A stretch of 64,000 bases of DNA from COE1 sp949066965 (GCA_949066965.1 CARTDA010000005.1:62001-126000), one strand, 5' to 3'. Shown: positions 18,440 through 27,123, numbered from the stretch's first letter. Numbers and translations are program-made. The notes: generated by a model not told the origin, from the sequence alone.

Positions 18440-19372
18440 ATGAGAGTGGGGATAGTGTATGGCGGGACATCCAGTGAGGCGCAGGCATCCCGGAAAAATG
18501 CGGCGGCAGTCGCAGACGCCTTAAGATCAGAGGGATATGCGGTCTGCATGCTGGAATATCAGCGGGACATGGTTGGAATAATCCGCAGAAGCAGCGTGGA
18601 TATCGTGTACGTGTGTGTACAGGGAAAATATCATGGTGACGGCACTTTGCAGTCAATGCTTACGCATGAACAAATTCCGTTCACCGGCAGCGGGGCAGAG
18701 GCGGCAATGGTAATCAACAACAAAATACTATGCAAGCTGCTATTTGATTACTATAACATTCCTACACCGAAATGGCGGATTTTACAGAAGGATGCGTACC
18801 GTAAGGGGACGTTTGATTTTGGGGAGATTGGCTTTCCGTTTGTCGCAAAAGCGCCTTCACAGGGCGGAAGCTTTGGCATCGAGCTGATACGGACGCCCGC
18901 GCAGCTGTGCAGGCTCGACAGGGTATTTGGCTATGACAATCCGATTCTTCTGGAATCATATATCGAGGGAAAATTCTACACGGTGGGGCTTCTGGAAAGG
19001 GCGGGCAGGCTGGTCACGCTAAAGTGCGTGGAGGGCGTGGCGCCCGCTTCGGAAGAACTGATTTTATTTACAGGTGCGTATGATATCGCGGCGCCAGGGC
19101 TTGCGCAGGGCTGTCTGGATGAAATGGAGCAGCTTGCAGGAAAGGTTTTCGGGTATGTTGGCGCGCGGGATGTGGCAAGGGTGGATTTTATGGTATCGGA
19201 CAGGACACAAAAACCGTATATGCTCGAAATCAATGCTGTCCCCGGGCTGAAAAGGGACAGCCTGCTGCCGCGGGCGGCAGTGTATTCCGGAATGCGTTAC
19301 GAGGATGTGGTCAGCGGAATTTTATTGTCCGCATGGGAAAGGAGGACAGGCACGGAATGCTCAAAAACATGA
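18440..19372 (+). CDS. D-alanine-D-alanine ligase-like ATP-grasp enzyme
   Basis: 310 aa from ATG 18440. ATP-grasp motifs are clear: VGIVYGGTSSEAQASRKNA at the N-terminus, HGDGTLQSML, PFTGSGAEAAMVINNK, VAKAPSQGGSFGIELI, LLESYIEGKFYTVGLL and RVDFMV-x-PYMLEINAVPGL. These align with Ddl, which ligates D-Ala to D-Ala or D-Lac for peptidoglycan. The omega-loop region that in Ddl reads FYDYEAKY is replaced by LFTGAYDIAAPG, so a different acceptor amino acid is likely. It sits between the STAS gene and its kinase/phosphatase gene, an unexpected place for a wall enzyme. Another housekeeping Ddl probably exists elsewhere. Confidence 0.8.
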   Translation: MRVGIVYGGTSSEAQASRKNAAAVADALRSEGYAVCMLEYQRDMVGIIRRSSVDIVYVCVQGKYHGDGTLQSMLTHEQIPFTGSGAEAAMVINNKILCKLLFDYYNIPTPKWRILQKDAYRKGTFDFGEIGFPFVAKAPSQGGSFGIELIRTPAQLCRLDRVFGYDNPILLESYIEGKFYTVGLLERAGRLVTLKCVEGVAPASEELILFTGAYDIAAPGLAQGCLDEMEQLAGKVFGYVGARDVARVDFMVSDRTQKPYMLEINAVPGLKRDSLLPRAAVYSGMRYEDVVSGILLSAWERRTGTECSKT

Positions 19373-21888
19373 AAATCGGTGTGAAAATCCTGCTTGTTGT
19401 ACTGTTCATGTCCCTCGGTACGCTCGGCTTTGCATTTGTGAACGCGTATTTTTCCATGGACAGGTTAAGCGGCGTGTTCCAGCGCACAAACGTCAGTCTT
19501 GGGCTTACGGCATCCGACGACAGCAAGGAGGCGCTGCAGGCGCAGGCGGAGGAATACCTGACCCGGATTGCGGGAAAACAGGCGCTTTATTCCAACCAGG
19601 AGCTGCGCGAAATCAGCCGGATGGTCACGACAGCGGCGGGCTATCTGGAATATCTTTATGCAAACGGCGAACGGTTTGCGGGCAGGAGCCTGCCGCTGCC
19701 TGACCAGACAGTGGACGGCGTGCCCTGCTCAAAGTATACGCTGGCGCCAGGGGTAAACAGGACGGATGATGTCTGGCGTGAAGTCTGTCTTTTATCAAAC
19801 TGTGAGGCAGTTTTTGCCCCTGATTTGTCTGAAAACAGCATGGTGGACAATCTCTATGTGGGCACAGTGAGCGGCATATCCTACAGATATTCCAGGTCAA
19901 ATCTTTATAACCATTCCTATGACCCGCGCAGACAGGACTGGTATCAGAGGGCGGCGGCGCACCCGGACGAGACCATCTGGCTTGATACATATACGGATTC
20001 CTTTGGGCATATGTGCATCACGAGCGCAAGGGCGTTTCGCGACGCGCAGGGGAATGTGGCAGGCGTCGTCGCGTCGGATATCAGGCTGAGCGACATGCTT
20101 GGCGAAATCTCGACGGCAAAGATTGGACAGAGCGGTTATGCGTTTGTGATGGACAGGGACAGGCAGCTGATTGCCCATCCGGACTATTTTACGGACGGCT
20201 TTCAGAAGGATATCGCCGCGCATGTGCAGGCAGGCGACAGCGGGCTGGAAGCGGCGCAGGAGCCGGATGGGAAAAGCACCGGGATTGTCAGGCTGACGCT
20301 GGACGGCGTTGACAGCTACATGGCGTTTTCCATCCTGGAGGAGACAGGCTGGTGCCTGTGTATCTGCATTGACCGCGACGAAGTGATACAGCCTGCGCTT
20401 GATACCAAGGAGACAATCGACCGGATAACGGACGATGCCCAGAACGCCACGCAGGCGTTTATGTCTGCGAGCATGAGACAGTTTGTCATATTCTGTGTGG
20501 CAGCCGGCATTCTCGTGCTGGCGCTTTCCCTTGCGGTGTCGGGCAGCATCACCAGGCCAATCAAAAAGCTTTCGCGCAGCGTGGAGCGGATTGGAAAGGG
20601 AGAGCTGGACACGAAGGTAGCAGTCGAGTCCGCGGACGAAATCGGCAACCTGGCAGCGGCGTTCAACCGTATGCTGGACGACCTCAATGCCTACATTGAC
20701 CAGATAACATGGATTACGGCTGAAAAGGAGCGAATCGGCGCGGAGCTGTCCGTGGCGACACAGATACAGGCGGACATGCTGCCCAATATATTTCCCGCGT
20801 TTCCGGAGCGGGAGGAGATTGACATCTATGCCACGATGACACCGGCAAAGGAGGTCGGCGGCGACTTTTACGATTTCTTTATGGTGGATGACACGCACCT
20901 GGCGATGGTGATGGCGGACGTGTCGGGAAAAGGCGTTCCGGCAGCGCTTTTTATGGTCATTGGCAAAACACTGATCAAAGACCATACGGAGCCGGAGACA
21001 TCGCTTGGAGACGTGTTTACGGAGGTGAACAGGCTGCTTTGCGAGTCCAATGAGGAGGGGCTGTTCATCACTGCGTTTGAATGCGTGCTGGATTTGGAAA
21101 CGGGTCATATGGTGTACGTGAATGCGGGGCATGAACCGCCGTTTGTCGCCGGCAGCAGCGGTATCTACCAGCTTTACCAGGTAAAGCCCGGGTTTGTGCT
21201 TGCCGGCATGGACGGTGTGCAGTATACGCAGGGCGCGCTGGAGCTGATGCCGGGCGACAGGATTTTTTTATACACGGACGGCGTGACCGAGGCGACAGAC
21301 GCAGGAAAGGAGCTGTATGGCATGAAACGGCTCGAGGAGGTGCTCAACAGACATGCCGCCCTGCCGCCGGCGCAGCTTCTTGCCGCGGTAAAGTCCGACA
21401 TTGACTGCTTTGTGGGAGAGGCGGAACAGTTTGACGACATCACGATGCTGGGCATGATATACAAAAAGAAAGCGGGCAGGGGAGCCGAAAAGGTAGTGCT
21501 GGATGCAAAGCTGGCGGCGCTTGGGGAGGTGACGCTGTTTGTGAACCGCTTTATGGAACAGCTTGGCTGTGATGAAAGGGCGAAAGGGCAGACGGACATC
21601 GCCGTGGAAGAGATTTTTTCCAATATCTGCCACTATGCGTATCCAAAGGAGGGCGGAAAGGTCACTGTGGAAGTCGGAAAGGAGGGCGCGCAGAAACTGG
21701 TTCTCACATTTTCTGACAGCGGTGTCAGGTATAATCCGCTGGAAAAGCCAGACCCGGACATCACGCTCGGCGCGCAGGAAAGGGAAATCGGCGGACTTGG
21801 CATCTACATGGTAAAAAATATCATGGACGAAGTATCCTACCGCTATGAGGATGGTAAAAATATCCTGACAATGGTCAAACGTATATAG
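19357..21888 (+). CDS. Membrane sensor with dCache, HAMP, PP2C phosphatase and RsbW-like kinase domains
   Basis: 843 aa. TM1 at about 8-30; extracellular dCache-like domain about 45-350 (DPRRQDWYQRA, GVVASDIRLSDML, GYAFVMDRDRQLIAHPD); TM2 about 373-393; HAMP to 445; a coiled linker; PP2C/SpoIIE phosphatase about 470-695 with VGGDFYDFF (499), ADVSGKGVPAALF (519), LYTDGVTEA and QFDDIT metal ligands; and a C-terminal HATPase with EEIFSN N-box (about 750), FSDSGV and GGLGIYMV. One chain thus holds both opposing enzymes of a partner switch. ATG 19357 is favoured; ATG 19369 is possible. It overlaps the ligase gene and ends the CIS transcription unit. Confidence 0.9.
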   Translation: MLKNMKIGVKILLVVLFMSLGTLGFAFVNAYFSMDRLSGVFQRTNVSLGLTASDDSKEALQAQAEEYLTRIAGKQALYSNQELREISRMVTTAAGYLEYLYANGERFAGRSLPLPDQTVDGVPCSKYTLAPGVNRTDDVWREVCLLSNCEAVFAPDLSENSMVDNLYVGTVSGISYRYSRSNLYNHSYDPRRQDWYQRAAAHPDETIWLDTYTDSFGHMCITSARAFRDAQGNVAGVVASDIRLSDMLGEISTAKIGQSGYAFVMDRDRQLIAHPDYFTDGFQKDIAAHVQAGDSGLEAAQEPDGKSTGIVRLTLDGVDSYMAFSILEETGWCLCICIDRDEVIQPALDTKETIDRITDDAQNATQAFMSASMRQFVIFCVAAGILVLALSLAVSGSITRPIKKLSRSVERIGKGELDTKVAVESADEIGNLAAAFNRMLDDLNAYIDQITWITAEKERIGAELSVATQIQADMLPNIFPAFPEREEIDIYATMTPAKEVGGDFYDFFMVDDTHLAMVMADVSGKGVPAALFMVIGKTLIKDHTEPETSLGDVFTEVNRLLCESNEEGLFITAFECVLDLETGHMVYVNAGHEPPFVAGSSGIYQLYQVKPGFVLAGMDGVQYTQGALELMPGDRIFLYTDGVTEATDAGKELYGMKRLEEVLNRHAALPPAQLLAAVKSDIDCFVGEAEQFDDITMLGMIYKKKAGRGAEKVVLDAKLAALGEVTLFVNRFMEQLGCDERAKGQTDIAVEEIFSNICHYAYPKEGGKVTVEVGKEGAQKLVLTFSDSGVRYNPLEKPDPDITLGAQEREIGGLGIYMVKNIMDEVSYRYEDGKNILTMVKRI

Positions 21889-21934
21889 AAAGCGGGTGCA
21901 TGGCAGCGTTTAAAGGCTGCCATGCACCCGCTTT
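21889..21934. terminator. Bidirectional intrinsic terminator
   Basis: A perfect 19-bp stem (21889-21907 with 21916-21934; loop GTTTAAAG) has A-rich and T-rich ends on both strands. It starts right after the sensor-kinase stop codon and overlaps the stop codon of the opposing nucleoside hydrolase gene, so it can end both convergent transcripts. Confidence 0.85.
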
Positions 21935-23216
21935 AGCGGTTATGCGTCTGATTGTATTTTTGCAGGAGCATGTCGTTCATAAGCCTGCTGTAATATGCGC
22001 CCTCGGCGTTTTTGTACATTTTGAAATGCCTGCCCGCGTCGTCGGCAGTCCACTTTGTCGCGCCGGTATCGCTGACATACTGCGTGCCCTGTTCCAGCTC
22101 CAGAAATGCCTGTCCCATATTTCCATTCATGTCCTGCACGGCGCACCAGACGGAAAAGACGTCCCACGCGACAATGCCGCTTTCCTGCCTGTTTGCCTTC
22201 AATGCCCTTGTCACGATGTCCTGTCCCCGTGAATCCTTTGTGCGGTAAAACTGTCCGCAGTAGGTATCGTCACTCAGGTCGGTCTGCAAAAAGACGATTC
22301 TCGCCGGAAAGTCACGGACAACCTCCCTGGCTGCCGCAACCACCTTTTCGCCAGTCCAGTAAAAATTGAAGGAGGGCTTTCCCGTGCTGTTCCCGCCTAC
22401 GATATAGATGGAGCCGACCTTCCGGGCAATCAGCTCTGCGCCCGTAAGCGGTGAATACTGGTCGGGGGCGCTGTGCATCAAAGCCTGTATATTCTGCAAA
22501 AAACCTAATGTAATAATATTGACCTTCGTGTCGGATTCTGCCAGAATCCGCCGGTACATCTGGACAGGCTGCTCAAAGTCATCCCTGCCCTTTGCCATGT
22601 CATACATCACATCCACATAGTCAGTGTGCACCTGTATGCCATCGCCGGAGGTGTCCATTGCAACCGGTATCGTGCCATAGCCGTCCTGGCTGCACAGCGC
22701 ATGGACGGCAAGCGGTGAGCGGGAGTATGTCGTCGACAGGGCGATGCCCCTGATGTCGGCAAGTCCCGCATCCTGAAGGCACAGCGCAAGCCTTACGGCA
22801 ACAACGTCATCTGCGTCGGAGGCAAAATCCGTGTCGATGATAATGCGCGGTATGGATCCTTTTGTAAAAATGGCAGTGTCATCTGCTGGTTCGGATGTCG
22901 TGTCGCCAGTGTCCTTGTCGGGGTCGTCAAGCCGGCTTAAGAAGTCGTCAACCTGTCTTGTCCATTCGTCAGGGACAAACACGTCGTCTGCGGATGACGG
23001 TATGTCCTCGGACGCATGAGAAGACTCTGCCTGCGTTTCCGTCTCGACGGCAGATGGCTTCTTCTTTTTTAATGTTTCTTTTCTTGCGGATGGGCTGGCT
23101 TCCGAAAAAGCAGAATCATCATCCGTGCTTTCAGGTGTCAGGTACCAGGCAATGCCAGCCGTGCCAATGACTATGTAGAGAAAGAGTAATATTTTTATGA
23201 CAGTACTATTTTTCAT
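21933..23216 (-). CDS. Membrane-anchored inosine/uridine-preferring nucleoside hydrolase
   Basis: 427 aa from ATG 23216 (AAAGG 8 nt upstream). Residues about 5-25 are a hydrophobic anchor, then a Ser/Glu/Asp/Lys-rich flexible linker to about 120. The catalytic domain begins at IPRIIIDTDFASDADDVVA, which keeps the calcium-binding DxD...DD cluster of nucleoside hydrolases, and later has SIYIVGGNS and NFYWTGEKVV. The family cleaves the N-glycosidic bond of ribonucleosides. An exported, tethered form would salvage bases from outside. It overlaps its upstream partner by 11 nt. Confidence 0.82.
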   Translation of the reverse strand: MKNSTVIKILLFLYIVIGTAGIAWYLTPESTDDDSAFSEASPSARKETLKKKKPSAVETETQAESSHASEDIPSSADDVFVPDEWTRQVDDFLSRLDDPDKDTGDTTSEPADDTAIFTKGSIPRIIIDTDFASDADDVVAVRLALCLQDAGLADIRGIALSTTYSRSPLAVHALCSQDGYGTIPVAMDTSGDGIQVHTDYVDVMYDMAKGRDDFEQPVQMYRRILAESDTKVNIITLGFLQNIQALMHSAPDQYSPLTGAELIARKVGSIYIVGGNSTGKPSFNFYWTGEKVVAAAREVVRDFPARIVFLQTDLSDDTYCGQFYRTKDSRGQDIVTRALKANRQESGIVAWDVFSVWCAVQDMNGNMGQAFLELEQGTQYVSDTGATKWTADDAGRHFKMYKNAEGAYYSRLMNDMLLQKYNQTHNR

Positions 23217-23511
23217 GGATAAGCCTTTCGAGTTTCCTGTTTTCTTCTTCCAGCTTTTGATTCGCAAGCTGTAACCGCGCAATCGTGCGGGAAGCCTGCC
23301 CGATATAAGCCGGTTTGCCGATGTCTGTGCTGATATGTGCCAAAATGCCCTGCGGCATGTCCGGCTGGCGGTGCAGAAGCCGCAGGATAAAAAGCAGTGT
23401 CAGGCAGCTGTTTGCGATAAAACATATAAGTGCAAAGAGAAATATGCTGTGCGCCATAAAGTAAATCGTGGCAGCATAGGACAGCAGCATAAAGATAACA
23501 AATGGCATCAT
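23206..23511 (-). CDS. Small membrane protein with C-terminal coiled coil
   Basis: About 101 aa from ATG 23511, which follows GAGGTGAT; the next codon is also ATG. Two hydrophobic helices (MPFVIFMLLSYAATIYFM and FLFALICFIANSCLTLLFIL) are followed by a charged coiled coil ending LEEENRKLERLIHEK. I do not recognise a family. It is co-transcribed with, and overlaps, the nucleoside hydrolase gene, so it may organise that enzyme at the membrane. Confidence 0.6.
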   Translation of the reverse strand: MMPFVIFMLLSYAATIYFMAHSIFLFALICFIANSCLTLLFILRLLHRQPDMPQGILAHISTDIGKPAYIGQASRTIARLQLANQKLEEENRKLERLIHEK

Positions 23512-23557
23512 TTCAATCACCTCAGATTTTTTTGCGTTTTTTGGATATTGTATATTA

Positions 23558-23587
23558 ATTATAGCCTTTTTGTGTGCATATTTGCAA
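23558..23587 (-). promoter_or_regulatory. Probable promoter for the nucleoside hydrolase pair
   Basis: On the minus strand, TTGCAA (23587-23582) and TATAAT (23563-23558) are separated by 18 nt, placing transcription start about 40 nt before the small membrane-protein gene. The -10 is a perfect consensus. Confidence 0.5.
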
Positions 23588-23710
23588 GTAAATAATAAGA
23601 CAAACACATAAAGAATAGTGGTTTTGACGATATTTTCGGTCGACCTTCAGGGGAGGTAGACGGCTTAATCAAAGGCGTAAATAAATTTACGCTATAGTCA
23701 AATAAAAAAT

Positions 23711-23760
23711 ACCCTTTAGAATATTCCTGTTAAGAATGATTCTAAAGGGTGTTTATTTTT
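23711..23760. terminator. Bidirectional terminator after the ibrB-like gene
   Basis: ACCCTTTAGAAT (23711-23722) pairs with ATTCTAAAGGGT (23739-23750); GTTTATTTTT follows on the + strand and an A-rich run precedes it, so it has a U-tract in both directions. It lies just after the minus-strand stop at 23766. Confidence 0.75.
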
Positions 23761-23765
23761 GCAGG

Positions 23766-24320
23766 CTAATCTTCGTCGTTTGGAAACGGTGCAGCCTCAG
23801 CCTGTTCATCCACCGGGACCCATGCGCTGCCAAACTGGATGTCGCCAAACAATGCGGCGATTCCCGTAATCTGTTTCAGGCGCAGAATCTCGTCCCGTTC
23901 CATCCCGAGGTGCTTGGAAATCCATGCATCGGAACGTCCAAGCTCATGCAGTTCCCGGATAATGTTGCTCATCAGGTCGACATCGTGGGAGCCCCTTGCG
24001 CGGTTGTGGCGAATCGTGCTCGCCATGCGGTTCGACAAAGGCTTGTCGATGACTGCCACTGGAAGCCTGCCGCCCTCGCGCTCATAAATGTCAGGGTAGT
24101 CGAGCATGATGCGGTAGCGGTGGAAGCCGTCAACGATGATGTAGGTGTCCGTAGGGTTTTCATAATAGCACACGATAGGCATTGTATAGCCGTCCTCCTT
24201 GATGCTGTCATAGAGGAGCTTTAGTTCCGGCGGGGCAACCGCGTTCGGGTTGTATGTATTTGGTGTGATTTTTTCGACGGGAACCGATATCACCTGGTAT
24301 ACGGGACTTTTATATGTCAT
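23766..24320 (-). CDS. ParB-fold nuclease-domain protein (IbrB-like)
   Basis: 184 aa. ISVPVEKITPNTYNPNAV is followed by LYDSIKEDGYTMPIV, IIVDGFHRYRIM and STIRHNRARGSHDVD, a ParB N-terminal domain with the GxHR and ENxxR-like boxes. A helix-turn-helix-like segment (SDAWISKHLGMERDEILRLK) follows. It overlaps the DUF3440 gene upstream by 4 nt (ATGA), the arrangement of ibrA/ibrB of E. coli, whose products activate immunoglobulin-binding genes. ParB domains hydrolyse CTP or act as nucleases; which applies here is unknown. Confidence 0.8.
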   Translation of the reverse strand: MTYKSPVYQVISVPVEKITPNTYNPNAVAPPELKLLYDSIKEDGYTMPIVCYYENPTDTYIIVDGFHRYRIMLDYPDIYEREGGRLPVAVIDKPLSNRMASTIRHNRARGSHDVDLMSNIIRELHELGRSDAWISKHLGMERDEILRLKQITGIAALFGDIQFGSAWVPVDEQAEAAPFPNDED

Positions 24321-25687
24321 AGCGCTTCTCCTATATTCTGGTATTTTTCTTTTAACAGTTTGATGTTCTCTCTTTGCTTTTTTGTCAGGCCAAATCCCAT
24401 GAAACGACAGATGTGGTCATTTTTCAGGATGCAGTAGCACATGCGCTTCCAGCTTGGTATATCCTTGGAGGATTTGATATCATCCGTGTGGTCGGGCAGC
24501 TTGCCCTCAAAGACGACGCGTGAATTCTTCATGACGGTATAATTGGAAACGCCGTTGCGGCGTATGTGATAGCCGTGTTCAATCAGCTCGGTGATTGTTT
24601 TTTCTTCAAGGCCGCCGCCGACATTGTGCCAGAATTCAATGGAGGTCTGGAACTTTTTGATATAGTTGTTCCTGATACGGACAGGAAGCGTGTCGAGAAG
24701 AAACTTGGTATAGGACTCCCATGTATGGCCTTCGGGAAGTGTCAGATTGCGGTAACCGAGCGCCTTGGTCTTTCCGTAGATAGCGCCAAAATTTGCGCCC
24801 CTGACGCGGCCGACAAGCTTCGCCCATATTTCCGGGTCGATGACACGGTACAGGTTGAGGCTTTCTTTTGCATAGTCGCCAAACGGAGAAGCGACACGCA
24901 TCTGATCGAGTTTTAATCCAGATTTGTAATATAAATCATACAGGCGGTTATAATCATAGGAAAAGACATAGTTGGCATGCCAGACATCGTAGATTGTCCA
25001 GTCATATATCGGTGAGGCGCACCAGACATTTTTGAACTGGCTGCTAATCCAGCAGGTGTTGTCATAGCCGTACTTACGGTGCAGAATTCCGCTATAGCGC
25101 TGCATGGATTCGTCGGCGCGGATGCCGAGCAGGCAGACTGTCTTTTTGTTTCCGTGGGAAATGCGGTACCAGCGTCCGAACTGCTTTGCGAGATCCTCCT
25201 GGTGCATGCGGTAATGATACGTTGTAATTGGATTGTTTTTCAGATTGATGACATAGGGATGCTCCGGCATGGGGCGGATCCATGCATCTTCTTTGGTGTC
25301 ATCCCAGGGATACCAGAACATTTCGTAGTTGCTGAGCGCCGTCCGCGTCGCCATGGGAAGGCATACCCAGTAAGGCTCCACATCCTTTTCAATTCTGGTG
25401 AATGTCCGCTCGACGTATTCTGTCGTCATGCTGTACTGCGCTTCAAAGTCCTGATGGAATACGCCGATTTTCTTTTTGGGATAATATTTTTTCTGAAAGT
25501 CAAGGGTCAGGTTGAGCAGCAGGCCGCTGTCCTTTCCGCCTGAAAAAGATACAAAGATGTTGTCAAACTCCTTAAAGATATAATGAAGCCTGTTTTGCAG
25601 GGCATCATATACGTTTTGTGTTGTATATTTTCGTTTCGTTGTAATCACCTTCCATTCGTCACTATCAAATTTACCATATTTTTCCAT
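24317..25687 (-). CDS. PAPS-reductase-family protein DUF3440 (IbrA-like)
   Basis: 456 aa. The ATP pyrophosphatase P-loop FVSFSGGKDSGLLLNL is near residue 45, and the PAPS-reductase-like fold continues with IGVFHQDFEAQY and CLLGIRADESMQRY. The C-terminal DUF3440 region has PSWKRMCYCILKNDHICRFMG. These proteins adenylate or reduce sulphur-containing or DNA-linked substrates, but the true substrate of IbrA is not established. No dnd genes are adjacent. The ribosome-binding site before ATG 25687 is weak, so expression may be low. Confidence 0.82.
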   Translation of the reverse strand: MEKYGKFDSDEWKVITTKRKYTTQNVYDALQNRLHYIFKEFDNIFVSFSGGKDSGLLLNLTLDFQKKYYPKKKIGVFHQDFEAQYSMTTEYVERTFTRIEKDVEPYWVCLPMATRTALSNYEMFWYPWDDTKEDAWIRPMPEHPYVINLKNNPITTYHYRMHQEDLAKQFGRWYRISHGNKKTVCLLGIRADESMQRYSGILHRKYGYDNTCWISSQFKNVWCASPIYDWTIYDVWHANYVFSYDYNRLYDLYYKSGLKLDQMRVASPFGDYAKESLNLYRVIDPEIWAKLVGRVRGANFGAIYGKTKALGYRNLTLPEGHTWESYTKFLLDTLPVRIRNNYIKKFQTSIEFWHNVGGGLEEKTITELIEHGYHIRRNGVSNYTVMKNSRVVFEGKLPDHTDDIKSSKDIPSWKRMCYCILKNDHICRFMGFGLTKKQRENIKLLKEKYQNIGEAL

Positions 25688-25752
25688 TTTTCACAAGTAT
25701 TTGACAAAACAAATAATTGTTCATGTAACAGCCGCGGGCGCCGGAATGGTAC

Positions 25753-25781
25753 TTGACATGTCCGGTTCCGTTCGGTATCCT
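25753..25781 (+). promoter_or_regulatory. Promoter of the MATE/GH31 unit
   Basis: TTGACA (25753-25758), 17 nt, TATCCT (25776-25781). The start codon of the MATE gene is 29 nt further on, giving a short leader with GGAGG. Confidence 0.65.
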
Positions 25782-25809
25782 AATGCTATATCAGCTGGAG
25801 GAAAGAAAC

Positions 25810-27123
25810 ATGTCTGAAAAAAAACTTTTTGCAAAGTATGTGTCCCAGAATATCCTTGGCATGCTGGGGATATCGGTTTATATTCTGGCAGACACCTTTT
25901 TTATATCCATGGCAGAGGGGGCGGACGGCATCACGGCACTCAACCTTGTGCTGCCCGTGTACAGCCTGATTTTTGCCATCGGCGCCATGATGGGAGTCGG
26001 TTCGGCAATCCGGTTCAAAATTCTCAGGGCGCGGAATGACAGAAGCGCCGAGACATATTTCTCCAACGCACTGCTCTGGGCACTGGTGATTGGTCTGGTC
26101 ATTGCCGGAATCGGAATCGCCGCGCCGCAAAAAATTGTGGCGCTTCTTGGCGGTGACGACAGGATTGTGGCAGTGGGAAAAGAGTATACCGGAATTTTTA
26201 TGATGTTTGCGCCGTTTTTTATGTGGAACCATATCTGCAATGCCTTTGTCAGAAATGACGGTGCGCCGGCAGTCGCGATGACGGCGACGCTGTGCAGCAG
26301 CCTGTTCAATATCGTGTTTGACTATGTGCTCATGTTTCCACTGGGAATGGGAATGCGCGGGGCGGCGCTGGCGACAGCCCTGTCACCGGTGCTCGGCGTG
26401 GCGATCTGCTGCACGCATCTATTGTCGAAAAAGAGCACCGTGACATTTCAATGGGCGCTGCCTTCCCTGAAAAAACTCCTGGCATCATGCCAGCTGGGCA
26501 TCTCGGCCTTTGTGGGGGAGATTTCGTCGGGCGTGACGACAGTAGTTTTTAATATGATTATCTTAAGGATTGCGGGGAATGTCGGCGTGGCGGCATACGG
26601 CGTGGTCGCCAACACGTCCCTTGTGGCGGCAGCAGTTTTTAACGGCGTGTCACAGGGCGCACAGCCGCTTCTGAGCGACTATTATGGAAAAGGCGAACAG
26701 GCATCGCTGCGAAAAACGGTAAAGCTTGGCGTAGGGACGAGCCTTGTGCTTGCAGCGCTGGTGATTGTGGTGATGTACCTCTTTGCAGAACCTGTCACGG
26801 CAGTATTCAATAAGGAAAAAAATGCAGAACTTGCGGCATATGCGGTGACGGGACTAAAATTATATTTTATCGGTTTTGCCTTTGCCGGCTTCAACATTGT
26901 GGGAACTGGAATCCTAAGTGCGGCAGAGTCGGCGAAGCGGGCGTTTATCGCATCCGTGTCAAGGGGATTTGTGGCAATTATCCTATGTGCATTCGTGTTG
27001 TCGGCGCTGATGGGGATGAACGGTGTATGGCTTGCATTTCCGGCAGCCGAGTTCCTGACATCGGTTCTGGTTGTTCTGGCATTTGCAAGGACATTTGGCG
27101 GGAAAAAGGTAAAAAATAAATAA
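25810..27123 (+). CDS. MATE-family efflux transporter
   Basis: 437 aa from ATG 25810 after GGAGG; upstream in-frame starts lie inside the promoter. About 12 hydrophobic segments are spread along the chain, with two similar halves. FISMAEGADGITALNLVLPVY and GMGMRGAALATALSPV are typical of MATE proteins, which export drugs or metabolites in exchange for Na+ or H+. The gene is followed by the GH31 gene after 27 nt, so the two are probably co-transcribed. The substrate cannot be predicted. Confidence 0.88.
   Translation: MSEKKLFAKYVSQNILGMLGISVYILADTFFISMAEGADGITALNLVLPVYSLIFAIGAMMGVGSAIRFKILRARNDRSAETYFSNALLWALVIGLVIAGIGIAAPQKIVALLGGDDRIVAVGKEYTGIFMMFAPFFMWNHICNAFVRNDGAPAVAMTATLCSSLFNIVFDYVLMFPLGMGMRGAALATALSPVLGVAICCTHLLSKKSTVTFQWALPSLKKLLASCQLGISAFVGEISSGVTTVVFNMIILRIAGNVGVAAYGVVANTSLVAAAVFNGVSQGAQPLLSDYYGKGEQASLRKTVKLGVGTSLVLAALVIVVMYLFAEPVTAVFNKEKNAELAAYAVTGLKLYFIGFAFAGFNIVGTGILSAAESAKRAFIASVSRGFVAIILCAFVLSALMGMNGVWLAFPAAEFLTSVLVVLAFARTFGGKKVKNK

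Noticed and set aside
19897..21132. 411-codon minus-strand ORF opposite the sensor kinase gene
   Set aside because: Shadow of the PP2C/HAMP coding frame; very basic, no recognisable domain.
18100..21888. General stress SigB-type operon
   Set aside because: No sigma factor gene and no separate RsbW; the domains are joined in one membrane protein.
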